Shown: in pieces, positions 48,013 to 61,640 of the stretch
Numbering within the stretch: position 1 is the first letter of the stretch
Layout of the letters: each line of letters opens with the position of its first letter
DNA from: Epiperipatus broadwayi
Lineage: Eukaryota > Onychophora > Udeonychophora > Euonychophora > Peripatidae
Length of the DNA: 64,000 bases
Direction: 5' to 3'
NCBI GenBank assembly: GCA_028023455.1
Contig: JAQFVV010000151.1
Span: 2,415,097-2,479,096 of the forward strand
Translations under genes and position numbers: made by a program
The notes under the pieces: model-generated
The model's input: the letters and a program-made list of their open reading frames with translations, nothing else
Databases searched by the model: none
What the model was told of the DNA's origin: nothing

Positions 48013-50429
48013 AGAAACAAAAAGATACATAGATTAAAATTGTAAGTTTATAAACTGTTATGGGAAGATCAATGAAAATGATAATAGCTAAGAGAAAACA
48101 GTATTTTCAAAAGATACTTGACGTTTATTGTAATAGATGACTCACCAGATGGCGGACTGTGATTGAAAGCGCTGTATTTTACAAATGACATATGTACTAA
48201 TTGACACGGATTGTTTTTGCTTCTGAAGAAAAGAAAAAAAATTTTAAGTGTGAACTTTGATGCTTTTAATTAGACAATAAACCCAAGTGTTGATTAATGT
48301 ACATTTTATCATTTTAAGTTAATCTTTTTTTTTTTTAAAAAAAGTCAAATTACCGTAAACTGTTAGGCTTTTCCAATTAATTGACGTTTCAAGAAAATAT
48401 TTTTCAGTCATCATCATTTTCAATCATTATCGATCTACTGAAGGGTAAAGGTCTCTCAAAGTTCAATTCATCTTCTTATATATCTAACCTCTTTTCTCCA
48501 CATCACCTCAGCATTTTCTTATTTCATCCATCCATTTAGCACGTGGTCTTTTAAATGTCTTGAAATCCAGTTTAAGATTTACACTGTCCATCTATTATCA
48601 TTTTTTTCTAGCAATATGTCCAGCCCTTCTCCATTTCAGCCTCTTAATTCTTTCACGAATGTCAGTAACACCTGTTTGTCCTTCATCCATGTATTTCATT
48701 TTCAATCTTTTCTTGTTAGTCCTAACATGCACCTTTCCTTACTTCAATGACGAATCTGAAGTTTCTATACTGCTCTTTTGTTAAGTATTCAAGTCTCAGA
48801 TCCATAAGTAGGACCTGATAAAACACTATTAAAAACCTTTCTTTTCAATCACATAGGCATATTTTCTTTTAATATTAAGTTATTTTTACCAAAAACACTC
48901 CAATCAAGTTTAAGTCTATGATTTATATCGTCCATTATGTTTCCATCCACAATTATAATCTGACCAAGTTATGTAGTTGTTAACTTCTAACTCATTATCG
49001 TCAATCTTTATTTTCTTTTGAGAAAATCCATTGAACATTACTTTAGTCTTTTAACATTTATCTTTAGTCCTAAATTTCTTACTTTCATTTTATAACTCTT
49101 GCAACATTTCCTGAAATTTCTAAATAATTACATCTATAAAATCTAGATGACTTAAATAAGCTCCATTTACTTTTACTCCCTTAGCTTCTCATTTTAATTA
49201 ACAAAATACTGCAGGTTAAACTGCTGTAAAAAATTTTGGAGATAAGAAATCATGCTGTCATAGACCCTTCTTAATGTTAATCTTCTACTATCATTATGTA
49301 GTCTAAATGTTGGTGTTGCATTTTTATAACTATTCTTCAGCATATGACAATATTTTGGATCTATAACTTGATATTCCAATGCTTTAACCACTGAAGAAAT
49401 ACACATAGAACCAGATGCCCTTTCACAAATCTATAAATCCAAAGTATAATGGCAACTCATATTCATTAGTCCTTTGCTAACTTCTGTCAATACTTGTTTT
49501 TGACCCACTGTACTAAAACCATTTTTTAAATCCAGCTTGTTCTTTTGATTAGTTAAAATCTAAAGTTTATTGTAGAAAAGTTGTAATTATCTTGGTAAAA
49601 AATTTGTACAAAAGTAAGAAAAGATTGATAGATGTATAATTTCTAATATCTTCTATATCACTTTTTTAAAAAATGTTAATATTAATACTACATTGTTCCA
49701 ATCATCTGATAATATCTTTATCATTTAGTCATTTGGTATATAACTTTGCTAAAACTTTTTCTACTTCTTCACCTGCTTTTTAAAGATAACTGTTATAGTT
49801 TCATCATTACCTTAAGCTTTTTCATCCTTCATAGATTTAATTGCATGTCTCATTTCTTCATTTAAAGTCCTGGGCAATTTAGAAGATATAGTAGTTATAG
49901 GATGTACTTTACTTTGTTCTTTATTTCTATATAATTCTTGATAGAATTCTTTTACACATTTCATAATGTTATCTCTATTTTTAATATTAGTTTCATCTTT
50001 TTATTTATTTATTGCAGAATGAAGTTTTCTACCAATACCAAGATGCTGTTTTTATGTTCTTGACATTTTTATTCTCTTCTTTAGCTTTCCTTGCTAATTC
50101 ATAATTATATTTACTTATATTATTATCAACTCTTTTTTGTACCATTTTACAAAATTCTTGATATTCAATCCTTCTTAATGAATCATTTTTATATAGTTTC
50201 ATATTCCTTCTTTTCTTCATAAATTGTCTTGTCTCCATAGAAATTTTACTGGTCAATTTAATGCCAGATATCTTTGTTGCATTTTTAAAAATGTATCTGT
50301 TATCTTCCTATTAATTTCATTCAAATCTGAATCATTGTTAAATTCTGGTAACATTTGAAAATGTTTTGCAAGTTTTGATTTAAATTCTTTGGAATGTATT
50401 TGAAGACTACGAATATCAACTGTGAATTC

Positions 50430-53400
50430 TTTTTTTTTTTAATAATTTTTTTTAAAGTTAATTTTTTTATTGATTATATTCAAAGATTACATATTTTACA
50501 TATAAGAAAATTCAGAAAATATATTTCTTTACAAATAGATAATACATCATATAAAATGTTTTACATGTATTAATAATAAAAAAATACATTTAACACATAA
50601 GGAAGAAGCCAACTGTTTACAGGGGGAAAGGAAGAGAAGCATGACTCCATGTGGCATGTATGATATCTGAAGAGGCTAATGCTCTGTTTCTATTTCTGAT
50701 TTTAAATATTTTATTGTCAAACATGGATTTTAATTTTCTGAATATGGGATTAAAACAAAAATGGCATCTTAAAAAATAGTGATCCTAATTGAGGGAAAGA
50801 AACTACATTTCAAACTATCAATGAGAGTTTCGATAGATGGAACATGTAATCTGGTGATTGACATAATACTATTTTTATAAACAAGAAGAGCAGGACATTG
50901 TAGAAAAATATGACATATTGTTTCTTCAGATTTGTGACAGAGTGGATAAGTGGGTCAATGTTAGCATTCACCATTCTTTGTGATAATGACTAATGGGCAG
51001 CACTTCAAATTGGATTTTAATAAGGAAATCAAGGTATTTTGGTTCCAGATGCCAGAATTTGAATTTTGAGATAATCTGTTTATTTGTGAGATTGTGGATT
51101 AATTATCACTATGAGTCATATTATAAGCCTGCTAGTAAAAGATTTTCCCAGAAAAGGTGCTCTGACTTGGATCAATATAAGCCGAAATATATTTGATTAT
51201 AGATTGAAAAAATATAACACTACTGGACTGCAGTGTATCAGTAGGGTTAACCATAACAAATTTCAAAGCATGTGGATATTCAGAAAGAAACTTAAAGACA
51301 GAATAAATGATCGCTGAAAACAAAATACAGGGGTTGAGTGAGGAGAAAAGCCATTATTTTTGGTGCAATGTTCTAATGCAAATCACAACTTTTTAATCCA
51401 AATCAACTTGGAACAAAACAAATTTATCTTTTTTTTAAATGCATTTGCATAATTGATAATAGGCATATAATAGGTCATTTTTGGGGAAATCAAAATGTTA
51501 AGAGATTTTTGCATGCGGAGAAAGGTATGCTCTGAACAGGTAATTATATTTTCCACAGATAAGGAAAGAGAGTTCTGAATTGACATTCTCATGGCATTTA
51601 TTGATTTGTAAATCATAAAGCTAAGGAAGTTATGAAGTGGTGCAGTGAAAAGAGATAAAATACTCTTGCCAGAGAGTATTTTTCATGTGGATGATTTATT
51701 GATGTTAAATTGAATCTTAAATTGAATAGTATAATCTTCCATAATGATAATAAGCAAAGCAAAGTACTTCTTGGAAAGGGAAGAAAAATGACAAAATCAT
51801 CCATAAAAGGTATATACTTGACTGCCTTATTAATCAACAGAATATTAATGGCAGATAATTTCTCATCTGTTTAAAAAAAAGGGGAGGATTAATATAAATA
51901 ATAAAGAATAAGGCACTCAAAGAAGAACCTTGCAAAATTGAATTAGATGACTTAAATCCTGGAGACACATTGCCATTTAGAGTAATAAAAATTTCTCTGT
52001 TTGTTAAAAGATTAGGTAAAATATGTAGAATAGTTACAGGTATGTTCAAAGATTGTAATAACTGAATGAGAGAGTCAGTAGGCACAAAATCAAAAGCAGT
52101 TGAGATATCTATCTGTACTGCTACATGGCAGGCTTTTTAAAAAAATATCACATGATCAATATCATTTTTTACATAGTACAATGGCATCAAAAATGGATGC
52201 ATATTTTTTAGCAAATTGATAGTCTCAGATAGAAGAAAGAATAATAGGCTGAATCTTATCCTTGATGACGGACTCAATGATTTTGGTAAGCAAAGGGGAC
52301 AAAGAGATAGGATGAAAGTTTTTTAGAGGGGGAGGGAAGAGCATTTAGTTTGAGAAATTGAATTAGTGAAAATGAATAGGGCCCATCAATGTGTTGAAAT
52401 TGCTTAGACAAACAGTTGAGCAAATTCGAAAAATAAATAATGTGAAATAATGAATATGCAAAAGAAGGAATTTATGAGTTGCATAAGACCCAGAATGAAA
52501 GCTATCTGACAGTGATTTAAGCTTAGGCATAATGTCAGACTTAATAATACCATGATCTTGATGACTCTCACTAGAGGCATATACCAGACATTCAGGGCAG
52601 CTGCAAGTTTGCAACTTTCTCTTAAAAAGATAGTAAATAGGAGATAGCATATTAAGACCATGAAGAAATTCTGATTTACAACAAGTGAAGAAGGAACAGA
52701 CTTTTTGGTTTTATATGAGGTTGAAGTAAAAAGATTTTGCCAGATTAAGGGACATAATTGAGGGAACTGAAGCATGGTCACAAGAAGTAGCCATCAATTT
52801 CAAATTAATATCCAAGATCCATAACTCATGATTAGTATAATGCTTAATGACAGATTGGATTATAGTGATAAAGGAAAACCAAGCAACAACAGGTTGTAAT
52901 GAAAGAATATCAATCTTTTTAACATAAATGTATAGTTCAGAAAATACTGCCTGTGAAGATGCAACCTTAAGCAATACTCTTAATGTATTATGATAGTAGG
53001 CTGGGTGTGGACATAAATATCAATTTGAATGGAGAATGGCAAGTGATCTAAAAAGCAAGCTGGTTGCAAAGATGGATTAATTGTAAAGAGATCTGGCAAG
53101 TAAAATAAAAAGTCAACGAGAGTTGAATGCTTTAATGTATAGACAGATAAAGCATTATTGGGGAAGAAGTCTTCTCCACTCATCACTCTACAGTTAATAA
53201 GATGGAGCTATTTATGAACAGAATCAGCATAAGTTGTATTAAAATTACTGAAAAATGATAGTATGAAGAGTTTGAATAAAGGATAAGGTTGATCTGGAAA
53301 ATAAGGTACTGTATTAGAATAGGTTTGTTATATAGATGCAAGTAAATAACACTAAATGTAAAAACATTATGATGAAAGGAAATGATTAAGCATCACATGA

Positions 53401-53665
53401 TCACATTTCTCTCAGATCCAAAGCTCCACACTGACGAAGGCCACAAGCCAGAAACTAGTCTGGGGATATTGGATGAGTAGGCATTGGATAGGGATTTTAT
53501 GCACAAGCCTTCTGGCATCCATTGATTACTCTGTTTAGCACAGGTGGCAATACTGTATGGAGAGTTTTGCTCTGTTTATAAAAGGAAATGATGATCATGT
53601 TTTGATCAAGACTCAAAAGGTGCTCTATTATGGATTAATACACTTACCACAGCAGCTGAAGGGTT
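50430..53665 (-). mobile_element. L1/Tx1-like LINE nested in the RTE element
   Basis: The poly(A) tail appears as a T run at about 50430-50440. Minus-strand reading gives a zinc-knuckle remnant, CHKSEETICHIFLQCPALLV (about 50960-50900). The RT active site MDDFVIFLPFP lies at about 51806-51774, and the preceding motif LQGSSLSALFFIIYINPPL at about 51940-51880. An endonuclease end with FLDHLPFSIQI is at about 53060-53025. Endonuclease-like sequence continues to about 53665 beyond the snapback at 53387-53580. Many stops. The catalytic DD is kept, with Met in place of the usual preceding Ala/Val. It is more decayed than the 8516-12069 copy. Confidence 0.75.
53387..53580 (-). mobile_element. Snapback repeat copy nested in the LINE, 12-bp duplication
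   Basis: Begins with the shortened tail 'catcacatgatcacatttct', moves straight into the core 'ctcagatccaaagctccaca', and ends with the return arm 'tactgtatggagagttttgc'. The flanks 53375-53386 and 53581-53592 are identical (aaaggaaatgat). The head-side arm is missing. Confidence 0.85.
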
Positions 53666-53715
53666 AGATCTTTTTCTCTCTCTAGTTTTACATTAACATG
53701 CATCATACATCTCAT

Positions 53716-53980
53716 CAATCGATGATCATTTCCTGTGTTCTATTCTTACATACATCTTACCAATCGATGATCATTTCCTGTGTTCTATTTATTAAAAACA
53801 TTACAATCTTGAAATACATCTTTTCTGTTAGTCAATATATAATCCAATTCTGCTGTCTCTTCATTTAAATGCTTCCATGTCCATTTCCTTTTAACATTTT
53901 TCTTAGTCAATATATAATCCAATTCTGCTGTCTCTTCATTTGGATGCTTCCATGTCCATTTCCTTTTAACATTTTTCTCA
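53716..53980 (-). repeat. Two short tandem duplications inside the RTE endonuclease
   Basis: 'caatcgatgatcatttcctg' plus 'tgttctatt' occurs at 53716 and again at 53761 (period 45). 'agtcaatatataatccaatt' and about 55 following bases occur at 53830 and again at 53905 (period 75). Both periods are multiples of three. Confidence 0.85.
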
Positions 53981-54544
53981 AAAAAAAAAAAAAGAATTCA
54001 TAATATAAAATTTTTCTTTTTCTGCAAACTTCATAAGACTATGATCTCTCATTTCTATTATCATAATCAAATTTACCTACAACACTTTCATTTTTCAATT
54101 ATTATTTTTTTATCAATTTGGTATTAAAGTCTTCTATGATAATTTTAAAATGTTGTTTGGTCTGATCAAAAACCTTTTGTACATCCATATAAAAATCCTT
54201 TACTACTTCATCACTATGAGAACTTATTGGAGCATAAATCTGAATTATGTACATTTGGTATCTACTATTAAGTTGAATAATTAATCTTGACACTGTTGAT
54301 ACACCATCAATCTGACAATAATGTTCTTCCATTTTTTATTTATAATAAATACTGTTCCATTTGTCCTTCCAATGATTGTGCCTTTGTAGTAGAGTACATG
54401 TCCACATTTTGAATCATCTCTTTGACTGTACATTGTTTTTTCCCATTGAGGTAATTCATTAAGAGAATAAACCATTACCATGTGATCACACATTCCTCGT
54501 TAGTAGTGAGTCCACATGGATTTGATATGAAGATAAAGCAACCT

Positions 54545-56100
54545 AAAAATAATGTAGAGTTAAAAGCTTGAAGTCAATATCGCTCAGAGAAACATCGAAG
54601 TAAAAGGCAGTATTCGACATGCTCACTAATGGCTTGGTAGTGAGAAATTTGAAAAATTACCTGTCTTTGTTTTACCTTACCTACAGATAGCTAGATATTC
54701 ATTTTATAGTCAGACCCCTTTCTCACTATGAACAATCAGATTCAATGATCTAATTACATAACTGGCTTGCTATTGGCTATTTGTTTAGTTGTTGTTTTAT
54801 TAGTCAGCTGTATTATACACTGACTATCCACAACAAGAGGCAGATAGGTTTTACCATTGTATGTATGGCCTTTCATTAAAGTTTTTTAATTGTATTGTGC
54901 ATCATCAAACATACTAAATATTACCCATGCTTGAAAATACTTGTTAGCAAAAACCTAGGGGATATTTTTAAGCTCAGTATCCCAAAGAGTTTCTGATCAA
55001 ATTGGACTAGTGAAAGACATAGAGAGTAGCTACTAGACTATTATAGAATAGAAAAGGTGCTGGTGAGCAAGTCATTGGAATAGATTACCATGGTGGGCAC
55101 ATGATATATAAATAAATAATTGAATGTGTTGAGAATTTATAAGAAGTTCGATCACCAAAAGGGTCTGACTTTGAGGCATGATCAATGGAACTTGAATTCT
55201 ATCATCTGCCACTGAAACATGGCATTAAATGAAGAATATACCAAATAAGAAAGTAATGAAAAGAAATTAGGGATGACCTAGATTGAAGAAATAATTGTTG
55301 AGTCAAGGTTAAGATAATTTTGTTGTAAAATATGTGGGAAGGATAAGAAATTACTAGTTACGAAACCATTTGGTAAATGCCCATAGAAATGTGAATGTTA
55401 TGAATAACTTACCTTCAAATAATACAGTTGTCCAGAATGCAATTTATCATGATTGGATTCAGTATTCATCATTAAATCTGAGTATATGCAAAATTACAAG
55501 AGCAGGTTAATAGGTGAAGATGCTCAGTGAATCCATTTGCTACTATTAAGGAAGTACCTGGATATGAGCTAAGCTGCCACAGTATGGCATTGTGATGTAT
55601 AAATTAGAGTTTATGGTAAGAGAAGTTACATTAGTGACTCTTTATCCACATGATACAAACAAAGATTGGGGGGAGGAATGAGTGATTCAATCATCAGCAT
55701 ACTCAAGATTTTTTTGTAGATGTTTTAACCATTAAACAAAAAGATATCATAGCTTAAAAAAATATTTTTTTCCAATTACAGGAATATTTTGATTTTACAG
55801 AATATCAAATTCACATATTTGTGTGTCAGCATCCTAAGATCTCACATGATTTTCATATAATGACCAGAAGCTATATTATTGGTCTTAATCCTTAATAATC
55901 TTCATGATGACCAATTCAATATCAATGACTATTTCCTGTAATTATGACAATAATATAGTTATTTGCATTAATTAATTTGAGAATCAAAATTTATCTAAAA
56001 ACTCATCTACAATCATTCTAATCATTTTGTTCTCCATAATTCTCAATATTTATTTAATTCTCACTTCCCTTCTATCAGAAAAAGTTGGTATTTTTAGTGC
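54545..56100. other. No gene recognised
   Basis: Moderately AT-rich intronic sequence with no motif-bearing ORF or repeat match noticed. Confidence 0.4.
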
Positions 56101-56114
56101 GTGTGGTATATATA

Positions 56115-56545
56115 TAGAGAGTGCAGAGAGTGCCAAAAATATATGGACATTTTAAGAAAGGAAAAACTGCATTAAAACTCAATATATATATCAACAACAA
56201 CAGATGAATACAACTCATATTTAATTTTTGCAATTACATGAGGAGCTCAAAGTGATTACCATCAGTATTTACGGCAAACTATTTCTTGAGCAATATTGAC
56301 CAATGTGTCACTTTCTATTGCTGCATTCCAAACTTAACCCAAATGCATGTAATTATAAGGTATGTTGGAGGATCTGTTTCATATTAATACCACCATTCCT
56401 CAACTACCACTTTAAAATAATCTTACACTTCAAAAATGACAACTGCACAGCCACCATTTTTTGACTGTCCTACATGTCACATGGACACACTAGCATTTAT
56501 TTCATTAGCGTCACCTGTTGAATGGACATCGTACTACCCATTTCT
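56115..56545 (-). mobile_element. Possible degraded DNA-transposon remnant
   Basis: The minus strand reads a VWNAAIESDTLVNIAQEIVC stretch (about 56335-56276), which has the look of a transposase-derived C-terminus close to an element end. The plus-strand 'gagagtgcagagagtgccaa' (about 56119-56138) could be a terminal repeat. No catalytic residues are visible, and the assignment is tentative. Confidence 0.25.
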
Positions 56546-56559
56546 ATAATTCAACTTTG

Positions 56560-57759
56560 ATAAATAATACATAGATATCATCTTTAAAATATGTATATAT
56601 TTTTAGCATTTAATGTATTTATATATATTGAGACAGTTATGTGTCTCATGGCATATAACCACACAGTAGTGTGTGTGCTATATATATATATATATGAAAA
56701 ATAGAAATAAACACAAACAAAAATGTTTTGTAGATACTTTTTACATTACACTTGAATAACTGTTAAGAATTAACTAATTTTGAATTTTAAAAAAATTATT
56801 ATAAATTAAACATTTTAAAAAATTCTAATTAATATTTTATTAATTCTGATTTTCAAAACAAGCATGTTTTTATGTTACAATAGATATACTGGTAATTATA
56901 AAATTTTACTTTTTATTTTGATTAGCAAATTTTTTTGTAATTAATGCTTGTATAACATTTTGATAAAATTCCACAAAGTTGTTTTTCAATAGATTAAGTT
57001 GAATTGAAAAAGATTCATTAACTTTTTCAATCAAAATAAGGAAAACTTAGTTTCAATTACAGTATTTTTAATTTCATCCTGATTATAAAAAGGTAGTGAA
57101 ATAATTGAAGGTAAGAGACAGTGCAAGTCCAACTGCTGCTACTAGTTTGAAATGGTAAAGTTTGGATTCACATGGAAGCAATGTGCAGATTTTCTGTGTT
57201 TTCCATAGCCCATATTGTATACTAGATAATACACCTAAAGTTTATCAAATTCTAGATTAAATGGAGCTGATTGTAGGTCAACAATCACTGTATTATACCT
57301 TTCCTGAAGAACACAATAAGCCATTCTACTGTATAAAAAGAACCAGCTTACCCAGAGAGTCCATCAGCTTGTTGAAGTAGTTTATATCTATACTGTTTTA
57401 TTTATATGCAGATAGGCACAGATAAAGATACTGCATCATATATATATATAAAGTACAGCTGATAAGTTATTTTAAATAATTACTTGAAATGACATTCAAA
57501 ATCTATAATTTAAAAGTAAAGCAAGTAAACAATTTTTGCTTAAATTAAGTCTAAAAAACAAAGGATTCATAGAAAGTTTTATTTTGAAAAAAAAGTAAAC
57601 TCCAAAAATTTTTCTAGATTGGGGGGTGGGAGGAGACTTGCTGGAATATGTTTAAAGACATTTAAAATTAATCAAGACTAACTTGTTAAAAAAAGAAACT
57701 TTGATGGAGGACTGTCAAAAGAGTAAATATTTTTTTAAAGAAAACTTTTACTTACCATA

Positions 57760-57796
<37 letters not shown>

Positions 57797-58720
57797 GACT
57801 AATTAATAGCTTTAATGGCTATCATCTATTTTTTATATATACACACACATCATAAGTGTTTATTTATGTATTATTAAAAACAAATTGAATTTTTTTTATA
57901 AGTCTATGACAATTCGAGAATGTTAATTTTTAAATTATTGTACGGCTCATATGAGTGCTTATATATTTATGTGTATTTTGTTTTTTTGATAGTGAATTAA
58001 TTGTATATTAAGAAAATGTAATATGATTTATTGGGTTTATTTTTTTTTTATAAATGCCAGTATGTGCACACATATTCATATGCATATATGTTAAATCAGT
58101 TATTAATTATGTATTATAAAATGAATGTCATTTATAGGTTTATGACAATTTAAATATGTTCATAAATCATTGTACCACATGTCTGTAAGTTTATATATAG
58201 ATGTTTTATGTATTGATATATTTATAAATCATAATGTGTTAGCTTTTTTTGTACATTACGCAAAATCAGAATACTGAATTTATATTTATAGCATTCTCAG
58301 CAGACCTTAATTTCATTTTCATTGTTATTAATAAATTGATATTTTATTGTCAAAGTTATTCCAGTGAATGTATTCAATCCTAAGTAGTTTTAGAATATTA
58401 TATGTTAGGATTATATCTCTTGGTCACAGTAACAGTTACAGAGTTTTTTTGTTCCTGAGCTAGATTCATGCATAATGGTCTGTTATATAAAAAGAGGTTT
58501 ATATCCAGTATTTATGGACATTCTACTGGCGATGATACTGGATTAGTGCAAAGGGATATCTTTAAAGTCTATGCACATTTTATTTAGTTTAGTATTTATT
58601 AAAAATTAAGTTTATAGTTAATCAGTATATTAATGGTATTAAGTGGCCAGGACATTGATGATGATCAGCATGTTTTTTTTTATGGATTGGAACTTAAGTT
58701 TGTACATCCAAATTATTGTT
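56560..58720. other. No gene recognised
   Basis: AT-rich intronic sequence with short TA runs and the (AAT)n array listed separately. Confidence 0.45.
57758..57795. repeat. (AAT)n microsatellite
   Basis: About 12-13 uninterrupted AAT units. Confidence 0.9.
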
Positions 58721-58724
58721 CAAA

Positions 58725-59784
58725 TACACCCGGGTCTCTTTTTATGCGGACTTATTTAACATGATGTTGAAGTTACGCGATTCGTGTTTCACCGGAAGTC
58801 GAACTCCGATATTGCGCTATTACTTTAAATAATAAATTCCGCGCATTTACTTTATATTGAAAGTAATAGCACATTATTGGAATTCGACTTTCAACTTAGT
58901 AATTTCAATATTTTCAGTGCTTTATAATAGTAAGATTTTATGCAATAATGAAATTAAAATCATGATTTCCACATTTTATGTATACACACATTAAATTTTA
59001 CAAGATTATAATGTAAATTTGTTCAAACATTGTGCGTGTTAATTTTGCATTTTAAATCACATTCTGTTTTTGCTTTTTAAAAAAGAATGTTTAATCAATT
59101 ATTAATCATTTAGTGTCTGCAAGTTTATTTTTAAAAGGTCAGTAATAGCAGTGGGCACAATTAAATTTGACAATTAAAAATTAAAATCTGATTTTTAATT
59201 GTAATTAACAATTTAAAAATTACTTACGGCGACTTGAAATTTGATTTTTAAACGGAATTGAAAATTAAAGACAAAAATAAGAATTTAATTTTTAGTTGTT
59301 AGTTTTATAAACAATTAATAAAATCATCATCTCAAAGATTAATTACTAATTACGTTGTCACCAGAAAACCACTGTCACAATATGAGTGTGAAGTTGGCGC
59401 TAGTTGTTTGCAAATGAACGTGTTTTTTGGCAAATAGCTATAATAATTAAAACGTGTATAAAAAATGTCAATTACTGTACTGTAAATTATGCATAAAAAT
59501 ATATTATTTTGAATAAAATTAAATATTATAGTTAAAAAAGTTTGTCTTGTATCAATTTTTTTCAAATTTGAAATTTTTTATTAATCATATTTTATTTCTT
59601 TATTTTTTTTTTTGCATGAATTTTAAAGTAATTTTACATTGGTGTTTTGCTTTTATGCGAATTTTGAAAACTCACAGACCGCATCCCCCCTTTTTCAATG
59701 TAAGTTATGTCTATTTTTGCGCGATTTCGTTTGCGCGTGTTTTCTGAGGAACCTATCTATCGCGTAAAACGAGACCCAGGTGTA
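58725..59784. mobile_element. Terminal-inverted-repeat element, about 1.06 kb
   Basis: The left end 'tacacccgggtctcttttta' (58725-58744) and the right end 'gtaaaacgagacccaggtgt' plus 'a' (59764-59784) are inverted complements with few mismatches over about 25 bp. Internal GC-rich blocks near both ends ('acgcgattcgtgtttc' and 'gcgcgatttcgtttgcgcgt') may extend the repeat. A TA target is possible. The interior lacks an intact ORF and contains a short fold-back D copy. Confidence 0.7.
58793..58935. mobile_element. Fold-back element family D, short copy
   Basis: 'ggaagtcgaactccgatatt' and 'gcgctattactttaaata' pair with 'gaaagtaatagcacattatt' and 'ggaattcgactttc'. The tail 'ttttcagtgctttataatag' follows, as in the large copy at 45676-46425. 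It is a simple hairpin about 100 bp long plus tail. Confidence 0.8.
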
Positions 59785-59799
59785 ATCTGACCCAAGCTG

Positions 59800-61130
59800 A
59801 CAAGGGCTAAATAATTATCCTGATCTATAGTAAACCCACTTTAAATCAAGTCACAAGATTGACTGTTGATTTATATTTATTTTTGATCATTCGTGATGAT
59901 GAATGATTATTGCTTTAGTGTAATGCTGGTGAGTTTATAATGAACTTCTAGTTAGTTCTGTGCTGATCTCTCAGGCCCATTGCTCATATTTATTCATATT
60001 ATTTGTAAAATTGAAATTTAATTTAGTTCATTAATTAGGGTTGATGATGATGAGTGCCATCACTCCAAGTTTACCCTAGGTTTACTGCTCTGTTTCTTCA
60101 TACCATTACAATATATAAAAATGTTCTATATCAAAATCCTGGCTGAGCAATTTTAAGTTTTAATCACTTTATTTTTCTGCTAATATTCTGACAGATTTCT
60201 TTGTTCTCACTAGATTTAAACTTTCAAAATTTTGATATTAAACCATTATTATTTATCAGAATATTTTTGTCTAGAAATTAAATAAATTTTAAAAATCACA
60301 TTTGATTTTCAGAATTATTTTAAAAATTAGATTTTAATCAAAACAAATTGCTGTTGTGTCATCAAATGTCAGGTGGAGCCATTTCATTTTGCAAAATGAA
60401 TGAAATCTTCTTTGTTTGATGTTTGTTTTAAAAATCTGATCAAAATATTTTTAACAACTAGTAAATTCAGCAATTTATGCTTTAAAAGTTTAAATTTTTT
60501 TTGTAATTTTTATGATATCACTAAATATTATAAGAATCTGCTGAGTGACCTCATTTCTAGACAGCTGTGTTTCCCATGACCATAATCTCTATAGTAACAA
60601 TATTCAAAAGAATATATTCTTTTATATTTAAAAATAAAACATTACTATAAAAAATAAATATGTAAAAATATTTATTTATGATTTTTTAATAATTATTATA
60701 CAATTACGATACAAACTTAATCATAAACTTTTTTAAAAAACCAAGTTTTTAAACCATCAATATTTTTTCGATGATCATAATATTGCCTCGATGTAATCTT
60801 GCAAAGTTTGAGATCAGGAAATATATAATAGTTACCCATTATTGGAGGAGTTTGAGATGCTTTGATGGACTGCATATTCGATTTTCCTGCCATCTTTTGA
60901 TTTTTTTTGTATTAAAATATTAGAAAATAAATATATGTGAATTTTAAAGTCAGAAAAAAATGTTTTGCAAAATTTTCAGCAAGGGGTAAAAAATACAAAT
61001 TTTACTTGTAGAAATCTCAAACGCTGCTCCAATGTCTGGTAAAATTAACCCAATGATGTCTTATTTAATAATGCTCACACTTTCTTATGAATTATAATTT
61101 TACATTTCATTATGGTTTAAGTAATTTGTT
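59800..61130. other. No gene recognised
   Basis: AT-rich intronic sequence. Confidence 0.45.
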
Positions 61131-61139
61131 ATATATATA

Positions 61140-61640
61140 TATGTATGTTAAATATTTTCATGGATTGTTATTATAATAAAGAATAGAAATAAAGAGATTA
61201 CATCCATATAAATATAGACAACTTTTGCTTTTTGATATTGCCAGGAAATTATCAATTACAACTCAACTGACAATTTCCTTGAGGCTAAACAAGTTTTCTC
61301 CATTAACCTATAATAGCTTTCTTGTTAGGGTTTTATGTTGAAGTAAAAGGAGGTCCTATTTTATTTCAAACCCAAGTTGTTAAATGGATTTAAACCCAGA
61401 AAACTTTTTAATAGGTACGAGAACATGAAACAATAACATCTTTCTTGACATTCTGCAAATATTTTGACCTTCTTCAGAGGGTTGTATATGTTAAATTAAA
61501 TATTTTCATGGATTGTTATTATAATAAAAAATAGAAACACAGAGATTATATTCATGTAGACAGAGATAATTTTGGCCTTTTGATGCTGCTAGGAAATATA
61601 AATTACTGCCAATTGGCAATTCCCCTAAGGTTAAACTATA
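61140..61640. repeat. Direct repeat, about 150 bp, spacing about 353 bp
   Basis: 'taaatattttcatggattgt' plus 'tattataataaa.aatagaaa' starts both copies (about 61147 and 61497). They continue in parallel through 'agagattac', 'ttttgatrytgcyaggaaat' and 'caattyccytraggytaaac' to about 61290 and 61645. It may be a tandem duplication of a 353-bp unit or a solo pair of repeat ends. A 'ttttgaccttcttcagaggg' block lies between. Confidence 0.7.

Larger units (their letters stand above)
48400..54540 (-). mobile_element. RTE-type non-LTR retrotransposon, split by a nested LINE
   Basis: Minus-strand order: endonuclease at 54500-53670, then (after the insertion at about 50430-53665) linker and RT at 50430-48470, then a 3' end with 'tgatgatgactg'-like repeats near 48400-48412. 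Endonuclease blocks: SRLIIQLNSRYQMYIIQIYA (54289-54230) and IIIEDFNTKL (about 54145-54115). Linker: MKKRRNMKLYKNDSLRRIEY (about 50220-50161). RT: KNATPTFRLHNDSRRLTLRR (about 49325-49266), a SHLDFID block and a terminal WMK...WRKEVRYIRR region. Stops and shifts throughout make it a pseudogene. Fragments of the same family are at 28230-28520 and 63775-64000, and RTE-type relatives at 33980-34345 and 35470-36245. Confidence 0.8.

Noticed and set aside
61140-61640. Possible LTR pair of a small LTR retrotransposon
   Set aside because: The 150-bp direct repeats lack TG...CA ends, a primer-binding site, a polypurine tract and any coding sequence between them.
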